Positions 58,170 to 64,000 of a stretch of DNA of 64,000 nt are shown here, piece after piece. The stretch comes from Cocos nucifera. Its lineage: Eukaryota > Streptophyta > Magnoliopsida > Arecales > Arecaceae. Where the stretch lies: positions 1-64,000 of the forward strand of contig QRFJ01005968.1 in the NCBI GenBank assembly GCA_006176705.1, in the 5' to 3' direction. The translations under genes were made by a program, and so were the position numbers. How positions within the stretch are numbered: the stretch's first letter is position 1; every line of letters begins with the position of its first letter. Under the pieces are notes generated by a model. The model made no database searches. It was given only the letters and a program-made list of their open reading frames with translations, and was not told the DNA's origin.

Positions 58170-59880
58170 CATAAGCTCTAGTGTACTATTAGGAGACCGA
58201 TCAGATATGGCATTGATGAGGTTATCTCCTATGCACTCATCACTGCTAATAGAGATCCAAAGAATTATGCAGAGGCCATGGAGAGTGAGGATCATGATTC
58301 ATGGATGCAGGCCATGATCGAAAGATAGAGTCACTTAAGAAGAATCAAATATGATAGCTGGTGGATCTTCTAGAGGGTGCTCGATCTATTGGCTCAAAAT
58401 GGGTGTTCATAAAGAAAGAAGCACCTTCAGAACAAGGTGGAGTTAGATTCAAAGTAAGGCTGGTAGCAATGAGATACTTACAAAGGAAAGGGATTGACTA
58501 CACAGAAATTTTCTCATCTGTGGTGCATCATACATCTATTCGAGTTTTGTTATCATTGGTGGCATAGCATAATATGGAATTGAAATAGATGGACATGAAG
58601 ATGGCCTTCCTTCATGGGACTTTAGAGGAAAGAATCTACATGAAGCAGTCAGATGGTTTCATGGAGATGGGACAGGAAGAAAATGTGTGTTTACTCAAGA
58701 AGTCTTTGTATGGCTTGAAACAATCCCTTCGTCAGTGGTATTGAAGGTTTGATAGCTTTGTCTTGAGCCTGGGTTTCAGCAGATGTGGACATGATTGTTG
58801 TGTCTACATCAAGAATGTAGATGAGGAGGATGCCCTATACCTATTATTGTATGTAGATGATATGCTCATAGCTAGTAGAAGCATGGATGCTGTGAAAAGG
58901 TTGAAAATGACATTATCATCTAAATTTAAGATGAAAGATTTGGGTCCAGCTGAGAAAATTCTTAGAATGGAGATTTGCAGAGATAGGTGCAAAGAAGTGC
59001 TCCATTTGTCATAAGGAAAGTATGTCTAGAAGGTTTTGAAGAGATTTGGGATGAAGAAGGCCAAACCTATAGAGACGCCATTGCCAAGCCATATGTCTCT
59101 CTCTAAGTTACAGTACCCCCAATCAGAAGAGGAGAGAGAGTACATGGAATGAGTCCCTTATGCAAATGCTGTAGGTAGTGTGATGTACACTATGGTGTGC
59201 TGTAGATCAAATATAGCACATACTGTAAGCATGGTTAGTAAATACATGGCTAACCCTAGGAAGGAACACTAGAAAGCATTGAAATGGATATTGAGATATC
59301 TACATGGAATAAGTGATTATGGTTTGATGTTTGGTGGACAGTCGGAAGGATTTGGAGAATAATCTATAAAGATGTGTGAAGATTCAGGTTCTCTAAAAGG
59401 GTTTGTTGATACAAATTATGCTGGTGATCTTGATATAAGGAGGTCTACTACTGGATACCTCTTCTGAGTATATGGTGGACCGATGTCTTGAAGATCAACC
59501 CTTCAGCCAATCACGACCTTGTCTACCATAAAGGCCGAGTATATTAGGATAACGGAGGCTACAAAGGAAGCCCTTTGGCTTAGGAAGCTGATTGATGAGT
59601 TGAGGATAGAGCAAAGCAAGGTTACACTATTTAGTGTTAGTCAAAGTGCTCTGTTGTTGGCACAGAATCTAGTCTATCATGCACGCACAAAGCATATAGA
59701 CGTGAGGTACCACAGGATCAGAGAGTTGGTGGAATAAGGTGAAGTGGAACTGATGAAGGTCCATACCAAGGAGAATCAGTTTGATGCACTCACGAAGGTA
59801 CTCTCCAGAGATAGCTTTCAGAGATGTGTGGCACGGATGGGTCTGTTGAGAAGAGATGAGTTCACAAGGACTTGAAAGCA
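58170..59880 (+). pseudogene. Copia J reverse transcriptase and RNase H (decayed)
   Basis: Mostly one frame: ARSIGSKWVFIKKEAPSEQG, VRLVAMRYLQRKGIDYTEIF, MDMKMAFLHGTLEERIYMKQ, LLKKSLYGLKQSLRQWY, LYLLLYVDDMLIASRSMDAV, KMKDLGPAEKILRMEICRDR, then RNase H with GFVDTNYAGDLDIRRSTTGY, TIKAEYIRITEATKEALWLR and HIDVRYHRIRELVE. YVDD and the first catalytic Asp remain. Stops such as WY* and LS*GKYV* look like CAG/CAA to TAG/TAA changes. Confidence 0.92.
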
Positions 59881-59893
59881 CCAAGATGGAGAA

Positions 59894-60718
59894 TGTAAGC
59901 TCAGAAGTAGCACTCCCAAGTCTTGAAAATATGAGAAGATAGGTCATGAAAAGATGGGAGCGAGTCGGAAGAAGAATCAATCTTAATAATAAAGTTCAAA
60001 AACTGGGCTGGCTCACTCTAAGACTGAGCTGGCTCAGTTGAAACTAGGTCAGCTCAGTCAAGGACTGAGTTGGCTAGGTCTCAAAAAAAAATTCAGATAG
60101 AAAGTAGCATTTTCGGACTGTTGGCATGGTACACAACTGGGTTGGCTCAGTCCCAAGGAAGACGGGAGTGAGTCGGAAGAACAATCAGTCTCAATAGTAA
60201 AGTTTAGAAACTAGGCTGGCTCACTTTGAGACTGAGTTGGCTTAGTTGGAAACTGGGTCATTTCAGTCTAGGACTAGGTCGGCTAGGTCTCAGAAAAAAA
60301 TTCAGATAGAAAGTAGCATTTTTAGACTGTTGGCATGGTACACAACTAGATCGGCTCAGTCTGGGACTAAATCGACCCAGTCATAGGTTAGCCAACTCAG
60401 TCTGAAATTGGGCCGACTCAGTTTTTGTAGATTATTATTTTGTGTACATGGATTGTTTGGATTTGGAGAGTTTTTCTATGAGCTTGGGTTTGATCCTTTG
60501 TAAAGTATATATACTGAAAATAAGTCAAGGTTGTAAGAGTGCTAAAATATACTAAATAAAAGCTCTTTTCTTCTGAAAATCTCTTCCTCTCTTCTACTCT
60601 ATTCCTTGATTTATTTGATTGTGCTTTCATAGAGATCTCTAAAAAGTACTTTCTCAATTGCATGGCTAATTATTGACGGCCATGTCGATCCATGTGGGAA
60701 GAGCGCATATTTCCAACA
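59894..60718 (+). repeat. 3' LTR of copia J with a 208-bp internal tandem duplication
   Basis: 825 bp against 615 bp for the 5' LTR. The difference is a second copy of 59953-60160 at 60161-60368. The polypurine-type tract CCAAGATGGAGAA precedes the LTR. TCCAACA ends it, followed by AGTAG. Confidence 0.92.
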
Positions 60719-60723
60719 AGTAG

Positions 60724-61370
60724 TTCCGTGGCTCTTTCCCCATGTCCTATAAAAGGGAGCTTAGTCATTTTGCCATGAAGATATGATTCACAAATTGGAT
60801 ATGACTCAAAAATCAATGGACTCAATAGTCTGATTTTTTTCTAATTTGTTAACCCTATCTTCTGGTATATGACCTAGCCTTAGGTGCCATAGATACCTAC
60901 ATTTGAACTATCCCTGGATTGTTTTGATCTTATGGCATTTATACTTTGCTCGATATTAAAGATAGATACATCAATATGTAACTGGTAGAGATCGTTAATA
61001 AGAAAATCACTTGTAATTTTATTTCTTTCATAAAGAATATTACAATGGTCCTTAAGAAAACTAATTACATAGCCTTCTTGTGCTAAACATGAAATAAAAA
61101 TCAAATTCCTGCCTGTAGCAGGCATATAATAACAATCTTTAAGTACTAAATCTAAGCTAGATAGTAGTCAAAGAGGGTAGGTTCCTATAGCCACAGTAGA
61201 AATCCTTACTCTATTTCTGATGCATAGGATCATCTCACCATCCCTCAGCCTCCTGCTATCCTCAAGACCCTGCATGGAAGTGCACAATGAGCAATAGAAC
61301 TAGAATCAAGCATCCAACTGGATGCAGAAGAAATTGTAAGGTTAGATTCAATAATGAGCATACCTTCAGA
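60724..61370 (-). pseudogene. Copia B protease to integrase link (N-terminal side of the split)
   Basis: The minus strand continues the gene broken by J: QEGYVISFLKDHCNILYERN, KITSDFLINDLYQLHIDVS, then a HLRLGHIPEDRVNKL pre-integrase segment at about 60800-60900. The protease motif upstream reads SSWMLDSSSIAHC, with Ser in place of the catalytic Gly. Confidence 0.85.
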
Positions 61371-62199
61371 AGGATCCATCTTCCTCTTATTCTTCAGGAT
61401 GGCCATATATGTAGGATAGTTATGCTTTCAGTGGCCGTCAGTATTACAATTGATATACTTTTCTTTGTCAGCGGCATTCTTCTTCAGCTCTATCTTTTTT
61501 TCTTTCCACCTTCCACTTTCTGCCTTTTCACAAACTTTTTCTTCTTTCCAAAAGACTTTCTCTTGGAAGAAGTCCATTCCATAGCAAGTACTAAGCCTTT
61601 AGAACCTTTCATAGAAAGCTCAGCAGTAACTAGTATATTCATAAGCTTGACCAGAGTATTCTGAAATTTATGCATATGTAGTTCATGATGAATTATCCAT
61701 ATGCATCAGTCAAGGATTGTAGAATTATATCATTCTATAGATCCTGGTCTAACTTCACTCTGAGCTTCTCAAGCTCTTTCAAGTCCTTGATCATCATCAG
61801 ACAATAATCTTGGACTGACTATCCATGATGCATTTTAGCCTTAAATAGTCATTTAGTGACATGATATTTGATTACGCGACTCTGTTCACCAAACAACTCT
61901 TGCAGATGAGCCAACATTTGGTGGATAGTCTTGATATCTTCATGTTGGCACTAAAGCTCATCAGACATCGAGCCCAACATGTAGTATCTGGCCTTATTAT
62001 CTTCATCCATCTATTTGTCAAGAGACGCTCTCTATTCAGTGGACGGATGAGCTGATAAGGTGGGAGGATCCTGGTCCAATACATGAGTCAACTTCTCAAA
62101 ATCCAAAATAATTTTGAAGTTTCAGAGCCAATCCTTGTAATTGGATCCAGTCAGTCTATGGGTGTCTAGGATACTGGCTAGTAGGTTGGACGTAGATAT
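61370..62199 (-). pseudogene. Copia B gag (decayed)
   Basis: Colinear with the gag of A. Near the start: LTGSNYKDWL, FEKLTHVLDQDPPTL. Later: VKLMNILVTAELSMKGSKGL, LAMEWTSSKRKSFGKKKKFV and a zinc-knuckle remnant with NCNTDGH and NYPTYMA, in which cysteines are lost. The expected start codon is ATA (62199-62197), as in A. Confidence 0.85.
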
Positions 62200-64000
62200 T
62201 TTTCTTTTTCCTATAGAGAGTCAAAGTTTCTAGTTAAATTTTGTAATTAAGACTTGACCGATTTATTTAAAAATTTAATTTTTAAACAAATTAGCTCCTA
62301 CTATTTTCATGGATCCCTACACTCTCTCTACAGAGATGCAAAAATCTTTATGATTATTGATTTCTAGTTGATGGTGCAGTCCCACCAACTAATTCATCAT
62401 CTCACCTAACAGTTATTGATGATGGGTTAGTCAATGAGTGAATAACTTTTATCTAATGATTTTTTAATCATGATGTACCCAGACTTGATCTCTAATTCAT
62501 GAATCTTACTGTGTCCAGAATATTGATCCACTCCTTAGTTAAGTCAGACCCACCATTTGCATAGATTGGATTCCTAACTAGGTCTCTCATCGTATCCAAA
62601 ATATTGAGCCCAATCCATCCTCCAGTCCGTAGCATCCAATGCCTAATAGATATGATTGCGTCTTTCTGGTGCAGTTGAACCACTGTGACCAACCAAGAAC
62701 AATCAACCCTAGGAAGGGCCCGCACATCTACAATGGTGGAAGACTTTAGACTTAATCTTTTCTTAGGAAGATTTGATTTAGGTCTCTTTAAACTTGACTT
62801 GACATAGCCATAACCATTATGACTAACCTAGTGGCATGGGTTAGCTCGAATTGTTAGCCACTTTAGATCAGGATTGGACAGACAAATATGGTCAGGTAAG
62901 TAAGATCGATGGAAGGGATATGCCATTAACTCGATAAGAACGCATTCGAATCGAGTAGCTCCTAATTAAAAATCAGTCGATCGTATCTACCAAACTTACC
63001 TTAGATACTAAATTGTTGAGCCAGAATCAATCGGGTTAGTCTATAATCCAGACTCTAACCATTGAGCCTAATTAGGTTTTAACTTGATCGATCACTCATG
63101 TGACTCGACCTTGACCTAGACTTAATCCTATTAGGCTAGTCAATTTAAGTACTCTTGATCCCACCTAACCAATTCTTTATTTGATTTGATCAACCGCTAG
63201 ACCTAATTAAGCTACCCAAGTTTGAACCTAATTTTATGAATACGTCTTAGATCTAAAAATTTTTAATTTTAAATCTAATATATTTCATAATCTTAATTCT
63301 TAATTAAGTTTAAGATTCATAAATAAAACATGTATATAAAATTCTAGGAATTCAGGATCTAGGATTTTGCAGAAAATAAATTTTTTGATTTTTGATTAAG
63401 GATGAATGCGCAGTACCCCTACACATCATAAGAACATCCCATCGAATGGAAGGAGAGAGCCTTTAAATCCTACTTCATTCTTATGATCGAACGATCAAGG
63501 GAAATGCCTTAATCAGAAACATAATAAATCTACAAAACTAGTTAGATCTACATCATATATCACATATATAAAAAATGATCTAACTAAAAAATATGTTTTG
63601 CATACATTTCATGCATTATATCATGCATGTTTTTAGATCTAAATTATCTCATAGATTTTTAAAAAATAAGATTTAAATTTGATTATATCAAATTAAAATT
63701 TATTCTAGATAATTTTATAAAACTATTCTACAACTAGTCTAAACATGCATTTATCATATAGAATAATTTTATCATTAATTTTATTTTTTTGATCTAATTA
63801 TAATATTTATAATATCAAAAAATAATAAATAAATAGATCTAAAAATTATAATTAATTAAATTAAAATTATGATTATGCTAGACTACATATAGAATAATTC
63901 TATTCCTAGTCTAGTCATGCATCTCATACATCTTAGATCTAGATTATTTAATTTTTAATTTTTTTATTTTAAATCTAATCATATCTAATGTGACATCTAA
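62200..64000 (-). other. Untranslated leader of copia B, to the window end
   Basis: Homologous to the leader of A (6481-8339), including the inverted repeat at 63425-63435/63477-63487. No coding sequence. The primer site and right LTR of B should lie just beyond 64000. Confidence 0.75.

Larger units (their letters stand above)
55037..60718 (+). mobile_element. Full-length Tnt1/Tork-like copia retrotransposon J
   Basis: 5682 bp inserted in the integrase of B. Exact target duplication AGTAG at 55032-55036 and 60719-60723. LTRs are at 55037-55651 and 59894-60718, from TGTGAGCTCAG/TGTAAGCTCAG to CCCAATA/TCCAACA. The plus-strand domain order is gag, PR, IN, RT, RH. The LTRs are short compared with A, B and F, and the gag opens with a KVDFEKFDGKGNF motif of the Tnt1/Tork type. 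As the innermost element of the right-hand stack it is younger than B. Confidence 0.93.
50268..64000 (-). mobile_element. Copia retrotransposon B (A family), runs off the window, split by J
   Basis: The LTR at 50268-52553 begins TGAAGG after CTTAG and ends ATCTAACA. Internal sequence on the minus strand follows to 55036 and again from 60724 to 64000, colinear with element A. The right LTR and second target duplication lie outside. The gap is filled exactly by element J with its own target duplication. Confidence 0.9.

Overview
This window looks like nuclear DNA from a large, repeat-rich plant genome. The evidence is long plant-type Ty1/copia and Ty3/gypsy LTR retrotransposons with tRNA-Met-type primer sites, a decayed plant hAT/DUF659 transposase-like gene with intron remnants, AT-rich spacers, and decay by C-to-T (CAG to TAG, TGG to TGA) changes. 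A monocot such as a palm is only an impression. I found no intact host gene, tRNA, rRNA or CRISPR array. Every recognisable coding stretch belongs to a transposon and carries stops or frameshifts.

Layout, left to right. 1-11770: a minus-strand copia element (A, 224-10132) sits inside an LTR of its own family (C: 1-223 plus 10133-11770), with an exact CCAAC target duplication. 11771-15530: AT-rich DNA, then a plus-strand hAT/DUF659-type pseudogene. 15796-17026: a GGTACC-rich patch and an old diverged copia LTR (D) split by a 463-bp hAT-like MITE. 17027-20374: no feature I can support. 20375-22300: short repeats, a possible gag remnant, and a minisatellite of 16 units of about 87 bp. 22381-35466: a plus-strand Athila-like gypsy element (E, TSD TAGAG) whose left LTR holds a minus-strand, gag-only gypsy element (G, 23056-28113, TSD TGATG/CGATG). 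35472-38177: a second Athila-like fragment (K) with a decayed gag. 38178-50107: a minus-strand gypsy LTR (H) split by a full-length plus-strand copia element (F, 38287-48949). 50108-64000: an F-family LTR fragment (I) split by a second A-family copia (B, 50268 to past the window end), which is itself split by a plus-strand Tnt1/Tork-like copia (J, 55037-60718, TSD AGTAG).

The right half is therefore nested at least five levels deep: K, then H, then I, then B, then J, with F as a separate insertion in H. Most junctions can be read to the base, so the order of insertion can be reconstructed. A is the best preserved: its zinc knuckle, protease DSG, integrase D-D-E and reverse transcriptase YVDD are all still encoded. 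B, F and J have each lost at least one catalytic residue. I saw no sign of an undescribed cellular system. The most unusual items are the nesting order, insertion of A into its own family's LTR, two tandem arrays linked to gypsy material, the conserved LTR hairpin, and segmental duplications inside LTRs.
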